61,394 nt of DNA, taken from the NCBI GenBank assembly GCA_000218745.1, contig GL947595.1:621038-682431 (forward strand). The letters run 5' to 3'. Shown one piece after another: positions 1 through 10,138 of the stretch. The position numbers were made by a program, and so were the translations under genes. The notes under the pieces are model-generated. The model saw only the letters and a list, made by a program, of their open reading frames with translations. It was not told the origin of the DNA and searched no databases. The first letter of the stretch is position 1. Every line of letters begins with the position of its first letter. Source of the stretch: Prochlorococcus marinus bv. HNLC2. GTDB taxonomy: Bacteria; Cyanobacteriota; Cyanobacteriia; PCC-6307; Cyanobiaceae.

Positions 1-615
1 CCAATATGAACCCGATAATTTAAGTAACTTAAAGTGTCGCAGATGTCTTGTATTTGGAACATGAGGACCTCTGCACATATCAATATACTCTTCGTGCTTA
101 TAGAGATTAATCAGACCTTTATCATCAATTTCTTCAATTATTCTTAATTTAAAAGTCTCATCTCTTTCTTCAAAAGTTTTAATAGCTTCTTTCTTGGAAA
201 CTTGTAAAATTTCCACATCATAATTTGTTTTTATTAATTTATTTATTCTGTCTTCTATTTTTATTAAATCATCAGGAGTAAAACTATATTCTGAAGAAAT
301 ATCGTAATAAAAGCCATCTTCAATAACAGGTCCGATAGCCATTTTTATATTTGGGTAAATTTGTTTAACTGCATGACCTATGAGATGTGCAAAGGAATGT
401 CTAATAATCTCAATGCCTTCTTTATCTTTTGATGTAATTATTACAACTTTGGAATCATTTTTGATGGGTAGTGTTGCATCAAGCAGAATGCCATTTACTT
501 TTCCCGCAATTGTTGCTTTAGCTAATCCTGCTCCAATACTTTGGGCAATTTCTAGAATTGTTACCGAATGATCAAAGACCTTTTGGGTCCCATCAGGCAG
601 CGTGATTACTGGCAT
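1..615 (-). CDS. thrS: Threonyl-tRNA synthetase, N-terminal part (3' end outside window)
   Basis: The frame is open from an ATG at 613-615 to the window edge (205 codons) and begins [14 protein letters not shown]. It attaches threonine to tRNA-Thr in the cytoplasm. The first ~60 residues look like a TGS domain. They are followed by the editing domain, with its HxxxH motif (HSFAH) and the later CxxxH motif (CRGPH), as in bacterial ThrRS. The catalytic core lies beyond position 1. The start is 3 bp downstream of the trpS stop, so both synthetase genes are probably on one transcript. Confidence 0.95.
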   Translation of the reverse strand, partial: MPVITLPDGTQKVFDHSVTILEIAQSIGAGLAKATIAGKVNGILLDATLPIKNDSKVVIITSKDKEGIEIIRHSFAHLIGHAVKQIYPNIKMAIGPVIEDGFYYDISSEYSFTPDDLIKIEDRINKLIKTNYDVEILQVSKKEAIKTFEERDETFKLRIIEEIDDKGLINLYKHEEYIDMCRGPHVPNTRHLRHFKLLKLSGSYW

Positions 616-618
616 GAA

Positions 619-1635
619 TTATTTCCCCATTTCAAAGAATCCAAGTTTTGATTTAACTCTCTTAAGAGTTTTTTTTGCTAAATCATCAGCCCTCTCCTTC
701 CCTTCAATGAGAATATTATTCAATTGATGTGGATCATTAATTAAAACTTTATATTTTTCTTGAATAGGTGAAAGGGATTCAATAACTTGTTCTGTAATTA
801 ATTTTTTAAATGTACCCCATCCAGTTTCAGAAAATTCATTTTCACATTGAGAAATTTCCTTTCCAGATAATATTGAATAAATCATCAGAAGATTTCTGGA
901 TTCGGCTCTTTCAGGATTATTAAATTCTATTCCAATATAACTATCACTTTTTGCTCTTTTTATTTTTTTCGTGATTATTTCAGGAGTATCTAACAAATTA
1001 ATACTACTACCTTCATTAGGATCACTTTTACTCATTTTTTTGGAACCATCAATTAAGCTCATTATTTTTGAACCATTCTTCATAATTATTGGCTGAGGAA
1101 TTTTTAATATATTTTTATTCTTACTAAATTTGGCATTAATTCTTTGTTGTGCAATATCTCTTGCAAGTTCTAGATGTTGTTTTTGGTCTTCTCCAACGGG
1201 GACGAAGTCAGCATCATATAAAAGAATATCTGCAGCCATTAGGATTGGATAGTCAAATAATCCAATAGATACATTATTACCTTGTTGTATAGATTTTTCT
1301 TTAAATTGAATCATCCTTTCCATCCAATTTATTGGAGTCATACAATTTAATATCCAACAAAGTTCTGAATGAGCAGAAATCTGACTTTGAACAAAAATTG
1401 AGCATTCTTTGGGGTCTATTCCACAAGCTACATACAAAGCTGCAGTTGAAAGAGTATTTTTAGATAATTCTTTGGGATCATATGCTGTGGTTATTGCATG
1501 TAAATCAACTACACATAGAAATGTCTCATATTGTTCTTGAAGTGTTACCCAATTATTAATTGCTCCAAGCCAATTGCCAATATGTAAATCTCCAGTTGGT
1601 TGAACACCTGATAGAATCCTTTTTTTAGTTTGCAT
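619..1635 (-). CDS. trpS: Tryptophanyl-tRNA synthetase
   Basis: Class I aminoacyl-tRNA synthetase that charges tRNA-Trp. The HIGH-type signature is GDLHIGNW near the N-terminus and the KMSKS signature is KKMSKSDPNEG. The length (338 aa) is normal for bacterial TrpRS. I chose the ATG at 1635 because homologues begin close to KKRILSGVQPTG. An in-frame ATG at 1647 is also possible, but a GGAG lies almost against it. The start overlaps the end of the upstream small gene by 11 bp, which suggests translational coupling. Confidence 0.95.
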   Translation of the reverse strand: MQTKKRILSGVQPTGDLHIGNWLGAINNWVTLQEQYETFLCVVDLHAITTAYDPKELSKNTLSTAALYVACGIDPKECSIFVQSQISAHSELCWILNCMTPINWMERMIQFKEKSIQQGNNVSIGLFDYPILMAADILLYDADFVPVGEDQKQHLELARDIAQQRINAKFSKNKNILKIPQPIIMKNGSKIMSLIDGSKKMSKSDPNEGSSINLLDTPEIITKKIKRAKSDSYIGIEFNNPERAESRNLLMIYSILSGKEISQCENEFSETGWGTFKKLITEQVIESLSPIQEKYKVLINDPHQLNNILIEGKERADDLAKKTLKRVKSKLGFFEMGK

Positions 1636-2047
1636 CTCCACTTTCATTCTCCTTAGGAGTGGATTTAGGGGTTTGATCTCTTACTGGTCTTTCAAAAGGA
1701 TTAGGTAATGAAGCCTTTTCTTCTGATTCAGAGATTTTTAAATTGCTGTTAGAAGAGAATCTTTTATTTTCTGTTACATACTTATTTAGGGTATCTTTTA
1801 GTTCTTCATCTTTAACTAAATCACTTAACGTTCTTACTGCAAAACCTAGAACTGCAACAGTAGATTTTAATTGAAATTTATCTTGAATTACTTTAGCTGC
1901 TTTCATTTCATTATCACTCAGTCTGATTCTAAAGCCACTATTTTCCTTATTCCCCCCAAATCTATTTCTAGAGTTGGATCTATTATTTTCAAAATTGTTT
2001 CTATTACTCCTTTGAAATTGATTTCGTTCAAAACCTGAATTTGACAT
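1625..2047 (-). CDS. Small Asn/Arg-rich conserved cyanobacterial protein
   Basis: 140 aa, soluble, no membrane segment. Residues 1-40 are low complexity, rich in Asn, Arg, Ser and Gly, and resemble a flexible nucleic-acid-binding tail. Residues ~41-95 (IRLSDNEMKAAKVIQDKF onward) look like a compact helical domain. The C-terminus is Pro/Glu/Ser rich. I do not recognise a named family. It precedes and overlaps trpS, so it is probably co-transcribed with the two synthetase genes. The basic tail and neighbours hint at RNA association, but that is inference. Confidence 0.75.
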   Translation of the reverse strand: MSNSGFERNQFQRSNRNNFENNRSNSRNRFGGNKENSGFRIRLSDNEMKAAKVIQDKFQLKSTVAVLGFAVRTLSDLVKDEELKDTLNKYVTENKRFSSNSNLKISESEEKASLPNPFERPVRDQTPKSTPKENESGDAN

Positions 2048-2208
2048 CTTAATAATTATTTAAAAAATTGACATGATTCTTAAATTTAGCATCTGAATAA
2101 GCAAGAAGTCTTGCATTAAGTTAAAAAAGATTTTTTTATTAGTTTAAAGACTTATTAATTTGCTTTTTTTTCATCCAAATTTACACTAAAATATTTTTAG
2201 AATAGTAA

Positions 2209-3546
2209 ATGATTTTGTTTGATATTAGTAAGAAAAACCTAATTAGCAATTTTGCTAGATTTCCAAAAAAAAATATTCTTTTAATTTTATTTTTTCTTGG
2301 ATTTAGTGAGTGGTTTATAAGCGATGTTATTAATTTTTCGGGAGGTTTCTTAGGGTTTGCCCTCCTATTCACAGGTGGATATTTTTATTTAAGGAATGAT
2401 AAACCAACTTTTAAGGAACCAAAGGATTTAAATGGATGGGTGAATTTATGTAATGATGAGTTGAAATATTTTGATGAGCTTGAAGAGAAAAATAACATTA
2501 AACAAAATAATTTTATTAGGAAAAATAAAATTAATAATATTCTTAATAGAAATGAACTACAAAAAATATCAATAATATCTGAGAATAAAATCTTTGATAA
2601 TCAATTTTTTATTGAAAGATATTTATCAAATGATAAATATGAATTAACCTTAATCAATGAATTACCTTCATTAGATTCAAGTGAATTATTACCTGATTCT
2701 TTTTTCAACCAAGATGCGGTTATTTTTAATTTGAGTCTTCCATTAACTGCAAAAGGACTCTTATGGCTAAAAAGAATACCTGATGATATGCCTGCTTGGA
2801 TAGCTGTCTCAGTCTCTGAAAAATCTTCATTTCATTTTGAGTTAGAATCTTTAAAGATTGAATTACCAAATAATTTTTCAAATAATATTATTTCTTTTAA
2901 TAAAGAGAATATTAATTCTGCTAACATTCCATTTTCTTTTAGAAAATTTTCTTTTAATACCAAAAGAAATATTGAAAATACCAAAAAAAGACTTTTAAAA
3001 GATTTGCATTCAAAATGGCAAGCAGAAATAGAATGTATCAGAAGAATTAAGTTAAAGGAAATTCAGAAAAAAAATCAACTTATAGTTGCGGCATCAGTCT
3101 TTGCATCACCAATCCCTTCTATTGATGTATTAAGCATGACAGTATTAAATAGCCTAATGCTTAAGGAAATTAAGGAAATATGGGGCTGCAATTGGTCTCC
3201 TGAAATTTTAGAAAAAGTTTCAAAAGAAATAATTAAAACAGCTATTGCTCAGGGAGTAATAGAATGGAGTGGACAAGCTGTTATTGGGATCTCAAAAATT
3301 CATGGACCACACTGGTTAATTGCAGGATCTCTACAAGCGATTAGTGCTGCCTACTTAACAAGAGTTGTCTCAAGATCTTTGGCAGATTTTATGGCTATTA
3401 GTAAAGGTGTATTAGAGCCTGATTTAGATTTTATAAAAAGTAATAGTAGTAAGATTGTTGAGAATGCATTCCAAAATGAAAAAATTAACTGGAAATCTCT
3501 AATAACGGATATTAATAATCCTTTGAAATTTAAATTTATTCAATAA
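2209..3546 (+). CDS. DUF697 (YcjF-like) membrane-associated protein
   Basis: 445 aa. Two hydrophobic segments lie at the N-terminus (roughly residues 22-58), then a Lys/Asn-rich central part. The C-terminal ~150 residues read as a DUF697 domain (IVAASVFASPIPSIDVLS, then IKTAIAQGVIEWSGQAVIG). DUF697 proteins are often linked to GTPases, but I see no P-loop here, so this is a GTPase-less member. It lies just upstream of, and in the same direction as, the manganese importer genes. Function unknown. Confidence 0.8.
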   Translation: MILFDISKKNLISNFARFPKKNILLILFFLGFSEWFISDVINFSGGFLGFALLFTGGYFYLRNDKPTFKEPKDLNGWVNLCNDELKYFDELEEKNNIKQNNFIRKNKINNILNRNELQKISIISENKIFDNQFFIERYLSNDKYELTLINELPSLDSSELLPDSFFNQDAVIFNLSLPLTAKGLLWLKRIPDDMPAWIAVSVSEKSSFHFELESLKIELPNNFSNNIISFNKENINSANIPFSFRKFSFNTKRNIENTKKRLLKDLHSKWQAEIECIRRIKLKEIQKKNQLIVAASVFASPIPSIDVLSMTVLNSLMLKEIKEIWGCNWSPEILEKVSKEIIKTAIAQGVIEWSGQAVIGISKIHGPHWLIAGSLQAISAAYLTRVVSRSLADFMAISKGVLEPDLDFIKSNSSKIVENAFQNEKINWKSLITDINNPLKFKFIQ

Positions 3547-3570
3547 TTAATTTATTAATACTTACTAATT

Positions 3571-4479
3571 ATGAAAAATAGATTTTTTCACTTTTTAATA
3601 CTTATATTAGTAGCCTTAACAACAACCTCTTGCAAAAACATTAGTGAAGTTGATAAATCTAATAAAAAATTATTATTAGTAAGTTTTACAGTTTTAGAAG
3701 ATATTGTTAAAAATATCGTTGGCGATGAATTTAATGTCAAATCTATTACTAAACCTGGAATGGAAGTTCATGGTTATCAAACGACACCTAGTGATTTGAT
3801 AAAAGGATCTAGAGCGGAGGTTTTTATTGATAACGGTTTTGGATTTGAATTATGGGCTGAAAAATTTGTATCTAATCTTAAGGTTAAAAGGATTACAATC
3901 GCAAATAACTTAAAACCTTTATTTATTGGTGAGGATGCTTATAAAGGCAAACCAAATCCGCATGCATGGATCTCTCCTAAAAGAGGGATAATATATGTTG
4001 ATACTCTCTCAAGAGCACTCTCAGAATTAAAACCTCAGAGCAAAACAGTCTTTAAAAAAAATGCGGAAATATATAAAAATAAATTATTGGAAATAGATGA
4101 AGATTTTTCACTTTTTCTTAATACTTTAAAGAAAAATCAGAAGTATCTAGTAAGTTGTGAAGGTGCATTCACATATTTAACAAATGATTATGGTTTAAAA
4201 GAAGCATATCTTTGGCCAGTTAATGCAGAGAGTCAAATTACACCAAAGAGAATGGCAAAAGTTATTAATTTAGTAAAAACTAATGACATTCCTGCCGTTT
4301 TTTGCGAAAGTACAGTGAGTTCAGAATCTCAATTGGCAGTCGCTAGAGAAACTGGAGCTAAATTTGGAGGTAATTTCTTTGTTGATTCCTTATCTGAAAA
4401 AAATGGCCCTGCAAGCTCCTATATTGATTTATTGAACCATAATTTAAATCTCATCAAACAAGCTTATAGCACAAAATAA
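3571..4479 (+). CDS. mntC: Manganese-type ABC transporter substrate-binding protein
   Basis: Cluster A-I periplasmic metal-binding protein, 302 aa, with a hydrophobic N-terminus ending in TTTSC (Cys21), a plausible but non-ideal lipobox. The expected metal ligands are His67, His131, Glu197 and Asp272. Glu at the third site, rather than His, is the pattern of Synechocystis MntC. Cys196 and Cys245 are 49 residues apart, which matches the disulfide pair known in MntC. I therefore favour manganese over zinc. The ATPase and permease genes follow in the same direction, at gaps of 15 and 22 bp. Confidence 0.88.
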   Translation: MKNRFFHFLILILVALTTTSCKNISEVDKSNKKLLLVSFTVLEDIVKNIVGDEFNVKSITKPGMEVHGYQTTPSDLIKGSRAEVFIDNGFGFELWAEKFVSNLKVKRITIANNLKPLFIGEDAYKGKPNPHAWISPKRGIIYVDTLSRALSELKPQSKTVFKKNAEIYKNKLLEIDEDFSLFLNTLKKNQKYLVSCEGAFTYLTNDYGLKEAYLWPVNAESQITPKRMAKVINLVKTNDIPAVFCESTVSSESQLAVARETGAKFGGNFFVDSLSEKNGPASSYIDLLNHNLNLIKQAYSTK

Positions 4480-4494
4480 AATTGAAAAGAATCT

Positions 4495-5250
4495 ATGGAA
4501 TTTGAAAAATACAGAATTGAAGCTGAAAATATATGTGTTGATTACAATGGAAAAGTTGCTCTTTATGATGCAACTTTGAGATTAAAAGCAGGACAAATTT
4601 GTGGCTTGGTTGGAATGAACGGAGCTGGTAAAACAACATTTTTTAATGCTCTTACTGGATTTGTAAATTTGTCAAAAGGAATAATCAGAATTAATGGTGA
4701 ATCCCTGAAAACTGCACAACAAGATCAGTCAGTTGCATATGTTCCTCAAAATGAGGGAATAGATTCAGACTTTCCTATAAATGTTTGGGATATTGTCATG
4801 ATGGGAAGATACGGGTCAATGAATATACTCAGATCCCCAAGAGAATCAGATATTCAAGCTGTTAAAAATGCTATTGGAAGAGTGGATCTCCTTGAACATA
4901 CTTTTACCCCAATAGGAAACTTATCTGGTGGACAAAGGAAAAGAACTTTTTTAGCAAGGGCTATTGCTCAAAGAGCCTCTATATTGCTACTAGATGAGCC
5001 TTTCTCAGGAGTTGATATTAGAACAGAAAAACTTATTTCAGAACTCTTCTTGGAATTTAAGAAAGAAGGTAAAACAATACTTATTTCTACTCATGACATG
5101 ATTCATATTCGAGAATTTTGCGACTTAGTTCTTCTAATAAATAAAACCGTTGTAGCTTATGGTGATACATCAGAAGTATTTACTCCTGAAAATATTACTA
5201 GTACATTTGGAGGGATGTCACCTGATTTTTTATTTGGTCCTGAATCCTAA
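4495..5250 (+). CDS. mntA: Manganese ABC transporter ATP-binding protein
   Basis: ABC ATPase of 251 aa. It has the Walker A GMNGAGKTT, the signature LSGGQRKR, the Walker B ILLLDEPFSGVD and the switch His in STHD. It powers metal import with the neighbouring binding protein and permease. It starts 15 bp after mntC and ends 22 bp before the permease, so the three form one operon. The name follows the Synechocystis MntCAB convention. Confidence 0.9.
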   Translation: MEFEKYRIEAENICVDYNGKVALYDATLRLKAGQICGLVGMNGAGKTTFFNALTGFVNLSKGIIRINGESLKTAQQDQSVAYVPQNEGIDSDFPINVWDIVMMGRYGSMNILRSPRESDIQAVKNAIGRVDLLEHTFTPIGNLSGGQRKRTFLARAIAQRASILLLDEPFSGVDIRTEKLISELFLEFKKEGKTILISTHDMIHIREFCDLVLLINKTVVAYGDTSEVFTPENITSTFGGMSPDFLFGPES

Positions 5251-5272
5251 TTTTTAAAATATTTTTAATTTA

Positions 5273-6145
5273 ATGGATGGATACTTTTTATCAGTAAATA
5301 TTAATTCTTTTATTAGTGAACCCTTAACTCATGATTTCATGAGAAAGGCAATTTTAATAAGTTCATTAGTTGCTGCTGTTTGCGGTCTACTATCAAGCTT
5401 TTTAACTTTAAAAGGTTGGGCCTTGATGGGGGATGCAGTATCTCATGCTGTAATGCCTGGAGTCGTTGTAGCTTATGCTTTAGGGGTGCCATTCTCTTTG
5501 GGCGCTTTTATTTTTGGAGTTGGATCCGTTGCACTCATTGGATTTATTAAACAAAAATCTAGAGTTAAGGAGGATACAGTCATTGGATTGGTTTTTACAG
5601 GTTTTTTTGCTTTAGGGATTGTTTTAGTATCAAAAATTAAAAGTAATATAGACCTAATGCATATTCTTTTTGGTAGTCCATTGGGTATATCTTTATCTGA
5701 TATTCAGCAGACTATTTTTATATCAATATTAGTAGTTCTTTTATTATCAATATTCAGAAAGGATCTTATGCTGTATTGTTTTGATCCCAGACATGCTAAA
5801 ACTGTTGGAATAAACGTAGGTTTTCTTCATTATTTGTTGCTAACATGCCTATCTTTAGCTGCTGTGGTGGGTCTTCAAACAGTAGGAATTGTTCTTGTTG
5901 TAGCAATGTTAATAACTCCTGGAGCAACAGCATATTTACTAACAGATAAATTTGATAGATTGTCTTTAATATCTGTATTAAGTAGCATAGTCTCTAGTGT
6001 ATTAGGAATTTATCTAAGCTATTGGTTTGATATTGAGACTGGAGGATCAATAGTTTTAGTACAAACTTTTATTTTTCTTTTTGCATTTTTATTCGCTCCA
6101 AGGTATGGAATTTTTAAATTTAAAAAATTATTATCTTCAAAGTAA
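5273..6145 (+). CDS. mntB: Manganese ABC transporter permease
   Basis: 290 aa ABC-3 family permease with about eight hydrophobic segments. Typical family stretches are present, such as LMGDAVSHAVMPGVV and VVAMLITPGATAYLL. It forms the inner-membrane channel for the metal delivered by the upstream lipoprotein. It is the last transporter gene of the operon. The DUF4336 gene starts only 3 bp later. Confidence 0.9.
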   Translation: MDGYFLSVNINSFISEPLTHDFMRKAILISSLVAAVCGLLSSFLTLKGWALMGDAVSHAVMPGVVVAYALGVPFSLGAFIFGVGSVALIGFIKQKSRVKEDTVIGLVFTGFFALGIVLVSKIKSNIDLMHILFGSPLGISLSDIQQTIFISILVVLLLSIFRKDLMLYCFDPRHAKTVGINVGFLHYLLLTCLSLAAVVGLQTVGIVLVVAMLITPGATAYLLTDKFDRLSLISVLSSIVSSVLGIYLSYWFDIETGGSIVLVQTFIFLFAFLFAPRYGIFKFKKLLSSK

Positions 6146-6148
6146 AAA

Positions 6149-7315
6149 ATGGTAGAAGAATTATCTTTAAAGAAATGGAATTGGTGGCCATTATTTCCTT
6201 TGTATCCTTATGGATATAAAAAAACAATTTGTAAGGAAATTGTTTCTGATGAAGTTTGGTCTATTGAACAAATTCAAGGACTTTATTACGTAGCTGTTCC
6301 TATAAGAATGACAGTAATGAGAGTCAAAAATGGCTTGATGTTAATAAATCCTTTACCTCCTACAAAAGAATTAATTAATGAGCTTCATAAATTGATATCC
6401 CGCTTCGGGGATATAAAGACAATTATTTTACCTACAGCCTCAGGCTTAGAGCACAAAATTGGATTGCCAGCTTTATCAAGAATTTTTAAAGATGCAGAAA
6501 TTTGGCTCTGTCCTGGACAATGGAGTTTTCCCATAAATCTTCCTTTAGACTTTTTAGGCATACCATCCAAAAGAACAAAGATTCTTTTTGAAGATGGTAT
6601 TCCATATCAAGATGAATGTTTTTGGTTATCTCTTGGGCCTATAAATTTGGGATTAGGTAGATTTCAAGAAGTCAGTTGTTTTCATAAATCTACAGGTATC
6701 CTTCATGTAACAGATGCAATTGTGGCAATAGATAAAAATCCTCCTGATATATTTGATTATGACCCAACTCCTCTTCTCTTTCATGCAAGAGATAGAGGTG
6801 ATGAAATATTAGAGGATACTATTGAGTCAAGAAGAAAAGGATGGGCAAGACTAGTATTATTTGCATCTTTTTTAAGACCTGGAAAACTACAAATTCCATC
6901 CTTAAGACACATTATCAAATACTCATTTAGAAAAGGTTTTAGAAATAAAAAATTTCATTATGGAATATATCCTTTTTTGTGGGAAAAAGATTGGGAGAAA
7001 TCTTTAATTGGAATTATGGGATCGGATTCTCCAAAAATACAAATTGCTCCCGTTCTTAAAAAGCTTATTTTTCCAAGATCTGATAAAGTTTTATGTAAGT
7101 GGTTAAATGATGTCAAGAATATTGAAGGACTTAAATATTTTGTATCTGCTCACTATTCTTCGCCTGTAGAGTTTTCAAAAAATGATTGTGAAAATCTCAT
7201 AAATCAAATAAATTCTAAAGAATGGAAGCTTTCTAATGATGATGATAAATTTCTTTCAAATTTTTACAAAAAACTTTATGAATTAGGAGTAATTCCAGAA
7301 AATATAAATATTTAA
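6149..7315 (+). CDS. DUF4336 protein (metallo-beta-lactamase-like fold)
   Basis: 388 aa, soluble. It matches the DUF4336 family common in cyanobacteria and plants: an N-terminal SIEQIQGLYYVAVPIRMTV-type segment, then TIILPTASGLEHKIGLPAL and a later FHKSTGILHVTDAIVAI strand. The fold is metallo-beta-lactamase-like, but I do not see a full HxHxDH site, so catalysis is uncertain. It starts 3 bp after the Mn permease and may be co-transcribed with it. It converges on the DUF760 gene. Confidence 0.8.
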   Translation: MVEELSLKKWNWWPLFPLYPYGYKKTICKEIVSDEVWSIEQIQGLYYVAVPIRMTVMRVKNGLMLINPLPPTKELINELHKLISRFGDIKTIILPTASGLEHKIGLPALSRIFKDAEIWLCPGQWSFPINLPLDFLGIPSKRTKILFEDGIPYQDECFWLSLGPINLGLGRFQEVSCFHKSTGILHVTDAIVAIDKNPPDIFDYDPTPLLFHARDRGDEILEDTIESRRKGWARLVLFASFLRPGKLQIPSLRHIIKYSFRKGFRNKKFHYGIYPFLWEKDWEKSLIGIMGSDSPKIQIAPVLKKLIFPRSDKVLCKWLNDVKNIEGLKYFVSAHYSSPVEFSKNDCENLINQINSKEWKLSNDDDKFLSNFYKKLYELGVIPENINI

Positions 7316-7327
7316 CTATTCAAAATT

Positions 7328-7666
7328 TTAATCTAGATCGACTGACATATTTTCATCATTTAATAAGTTTTGTTCAAGTTCTTTCCTTTGTTCCATTTGC
7401 CTCAAAAAATAACCAGTCATCATTGCTGATGATAGTAAATTTGCAATATTATCTTTGGAGCAAGTTATTTTTACATCAAATTGTTCAGAAGGAAGCATTC
7501 CTAATAAACCTTGAACATTATGTCTAATAATCTCTTGTATGTCCTCGCTTGCCGATTTCGCTATCCTCTGTAAAACCTCTGGGGATTGTTTCTGGAGATA
7601 TTGAATAAGATCATTACCTTCATTAGGATCATTATTTTCAGTGGTCAGGAATTCAGGATTAAACAT
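7328..7666 (-). CDS. DUF760 family protein
   Basis: 112 aa acidic soluble protein of the DUF760 family found in cyanobacteria and plastids. Recognisable parts are LIQYLQKQSPEVLQRIAKSA and NVQGLLGMLPSEQFDVKI. A clear Shine-Dalgarno (AGGAGG) lies about 8 bases upstream of the ATG, which supports this start. The function of the family is not established. It lies downstream of lepB on the same strand. Confidence 0.85.
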   Translation of the reverse strand: MFNPEFLTTENNDPNEGNDLIQYLQKQSPEVLQRIAKSASEDIQEIIRHNVQGLLGMLPSEQFDVKITCSKDNIANLLSSAMMTGYFLRQMEQRKELEQNLLNDENMSVDLD

Positions 7667-7720
7667 CTATTTTCCTCCTACTATGTAAAACTACAATAGC
7701 ATGACGCAAGTTATTATTTT

Positions 7721-8290
7721 TCAACCTGGAAAATATATTGGTCCCATATGATTTAAAGGCCAATAACGAAAAATAGCCCTTCCAATTACTTTCTCATATG
7801 GAAGTGCACCCCAGATATGTGAATCCAAACTATTATTCCTGTTATCACCCATTACCCATAAAGTCTGCTCAGGTACAATGATTGGTCCTATTGAATAATT
7901 AATATTTCTATCGGCAGGATATTTATTCTGTTCTAAATCATTAATAAATAGTCTTCCTTCTCTAACTTCTATTTTATCACCAGGAATTCCTATTACTCTT
8001 TTGATTAGAGCAGTATTAGATTCATATCCGATGTCTAAAAGTTGATCTGGGGCATTGAAAACTATAATCTGATCTTTAAATTTTGAAAAATTATTTTTTT
8101 TATTTATCTTCGGGGTTAATTTTTCTATCAATATTTTGTCTTGAATTTGAAGTGTTGGAAGCATAGATCCTGAGGGGATCCATCTAGGCTCAATAACTTG
8201 CCAACGTATCATTAAAGCAATTAAAACCCAAATAATAAGGTTTTTCAAATCCCTTACTATAGAAGTAAATTTCTTTGGTGAATTTGCCAT
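7721..8290 (-). CDS. lepB: Signal peptidase I
   Basis: 189 aa membrane serine protease that removes signal peptides from exported proteins. One N-terminal membrane segment (residues ~17-30) precedes the catalytic Ser42 in PSGSMLPTL. The general base is Lys97 in ALIKRVIGIPGDK. The conserved MGDNRNNSLDSHIWG box follows near residue 147. The short form is typical for picocyanobacteria. It is divergent from menD across a 53 bp AT-rich spacer that must hold both promoters. Confidence 0.95.
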   Translation of the reverse strand: MANSPKKFTSIVRDLKNLIIWVLIALMIRWQVIEPRWIPSGSMLPTLQIQDKILIEKLTPKINKKNNFSKFKDQIIVFNAPDQLLDIGYESNTALIKRVIGIPGDKIEVREGRLFINDLEQNKYPADRNINYSIGPIIVPEQTLWVMGDNRNNSLDSHIWGALPYEKVIGRAIFRYWPLNHMGPIYFPG

Positions 8291-8343
8291 GATTAAATTT
8301 TTTATTCAATTATGATGATAAAAATAGAAAGTTTATATACATT

Positions 8344-10110
8344 ATGAGATTATCTATTGGATATAAAAACTATCTTAGAAGTTTACAACTTTTATATTAT
8401 TTATCAGAGTGTGGTGTTGAAAATGTCATTATCTCGCCAGGAAGCAGGTCTGCTCCTTTAGCTATAGCAGCTGGAGAACTTGCTAAAAAAGGAATTTTTC
8501 AAATATACAACTCTATAGATGAGAGATCAGCAGGATTCCACGCTCTTGGAATTTCTATTGCCTCTGATAAACCAACGGTCGTTTTAACAACTTCAGGAAC
8601 AGCCGTAGCAAATTTACTTCCTTCCGCAGTAGAAGCGGATAAATCATCGATTAGTGTAATTTATATTTCTGCTGATAGACCACTAAGACTAAAGAATTGT
8701 GGCGCAAATCAAACGGTTGATCAAGAAGAATTTTTAAGTCCAGTTTGTCGACTAACTGAAAGTACTTGTCTAGAGGGCTTTCATTTAACAACTGAGACTG
8801 AATTAAAGAATTTAAGACAAAAAATAGGAGAGATTTGCTTATTTAACTCTGGACCTATTCATTTAAATATTTCTATTGAGAAGCCCTTGATTATAGAGAT
8901 AAATGAGAGAAAAAAAATTATTAATCAGTTCACAGAAAAGTACTTAAATAAAAAAATTAATAGAACCCAAAAAACTACTAATGATGAAAGATTTTTTGAT
9001 TTAAAAAAAATGAAATATATTGACCCATCAAAAAATGGTATTATCATCGTCGGTCCTTACAGAGGATTAAATCAGAATTTAGTTAAATTCAATAATTCAT
9101 TAAAAAAAATTCAAAATTTAACAGGTTGGCCAGTATTTGCAGACCCATTGTCGGGTGTAAATTTAGATTTAAAAGGTCTTATAGATAATTGGGAATTAAT
9201 CATTAGAAATAAAAAATTTAAAATACATTGTGAACAGTTATTGAGATTAGGACCAATGCCCTCCTCTAATTCACTAGAAAAATTTTTAGAAGAATTTTCT
9301 GGAGATCAATTTCTTATCAAAGAAAATGATTCGAGAAGACTTGATCCTTTAAGAAAATCATTTGAGTATGAATATGGATTAACTCATTTTGTAGATCAAT
9401 TTTTAATTAGCAAAAATTCTTTAAGTTTATCTAAAAGAAATCTAACTCAATTAGCTAAAGAATTTTTGTTGGAGGGTGAAAGGATAAATAATATATTTAA
9501 AAAACAATTTTCTAACAACGAAAATATTACTGAGTGTGCATTAGCATATTTTATTCCAAAAATTTGGCCTGAAAAATATCCAATTATGTTATCTGCAAGC
9601 AGTCCTATTAGAGATTGGCTTACATTCTCAGGTGTTAATGCATTGTCTAGAAGATGTTTTAGTTTCAGAGGGGCATCAGGTATTGATGGAACATTATCAA
9701 TGGCTTTAGGAATATCAAGGATTTTGCATCCTCTTTTATTGGTTACAGGAGATTTGTCTTTTCTGCATGATTTTAACGGATGGCTTATTGAAAACTCTGA
9801 GAAACTCAATTTAACAATATTACTAATAGATAATAATGGTGGAAATATATTTAATAGACTTTATCAAAATCATTTAAAAGATGATGAAATTAAAAAGCTA
9901 TTTGTGATGCCAAAAAGTGTTGATTTTAAAAAACTTGCAGAGGCTAATAAAGTAATTTTTAAAGATGTTTCAAACTTAACTGAACTTAAAGAATTGCTTG
10001 AATGGAGTCTTCTTAAATCTAAAACAGTTATTCTTAGGTTAAAGGTAAATCATATTTCTGAAATTGATGAAAGAAAGAATTTATTAAACAAAATTTATCA
10101 AGACTCATAA
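8344..10110 (+). CDS. menD: SEPHCHC synthase (phylloquinone pathway)
   Basis: 588 aa thiamine-diphosphate enzyme. It joins 2-oxoglutarate-derived succinic semialdehyde to isochorismate, an early committed step in phylloquinone (photosystem I A1 cofactor) synthesis. The N-terminal part has the catalytic-Glu region ([13 protein letters not shown]) and [13 protein letters not shown]. The C-terminal ThDP/Mg motif spans [12 protein letters not shown] to NNGGNIF. menB follows 28 bp after its stop, so the two are a functional pair. Confidence 0.95.
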   Translation: MRLSIGYKNYLRSLQLLYYLSECGVENVIISPGSRSAPLAIAAGELAKKGIFQIYNSIDERSAGFHALGISIASDKPTVVLTTSGTAVANLLPSAVEADKSSISVIYISADRPLRLKNCGANQTVDQEEFLSPVCRLTESTCLEGFHLTTETELKNLRQKIGEICLFNSGPIHLNISIEKPLIIEINERKKIINQFTEKYLNKKINRTQKTTNDERFFDLKKMKYIDPSKNGIIIVGPYRGLNQNLVKFNNSLKKIQNLTGWPVFADPLSGVNLDLKGLIDNWELIIRNKKFKIHCEQLLRLGPMPSSNSLEKFLEEFSGDQFLIKENDSRRLDPLRKSFEYEYGLTHFVDQFLISKNSLSLSKRNLTQLAKEFLLEGERINNIFKKQFSNNENITECALAYFIPKIWPEKYPIMLSASSPIRDWLTFSGVNALSRRCFSFRGASGIDGTLSMALGISRILHPLLLVTGDLSFLHDFNGWLIENSEKLNLTILLIDNNGGNIFNRLYQNHLKDDEIKKLFVMPKSVDFKKLAEANKVIFKDVSNLTELKELLEWSLLKSKTVILRLKVNHISEIDERKNLLNKIYQDS

Positions 10111-10138
10111 TTCTTTGTATATTAAAAAAAAAGATAAT

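Noticed and set aside
380-571. 63-codon plus-strand frame
   Set aside because: Lies antisense inside thrS; composition follows the complementary gene.
9447-9809. 120-codon minus-strand frame
   Set aside because: Shadow of menD, whose ThDP motifs are on the plus strand.
10115-10138. TTG start for menB
   Set aside because: Adds a Lys-rich octapeptide absent from the family; ATG at 10139 is preferred.
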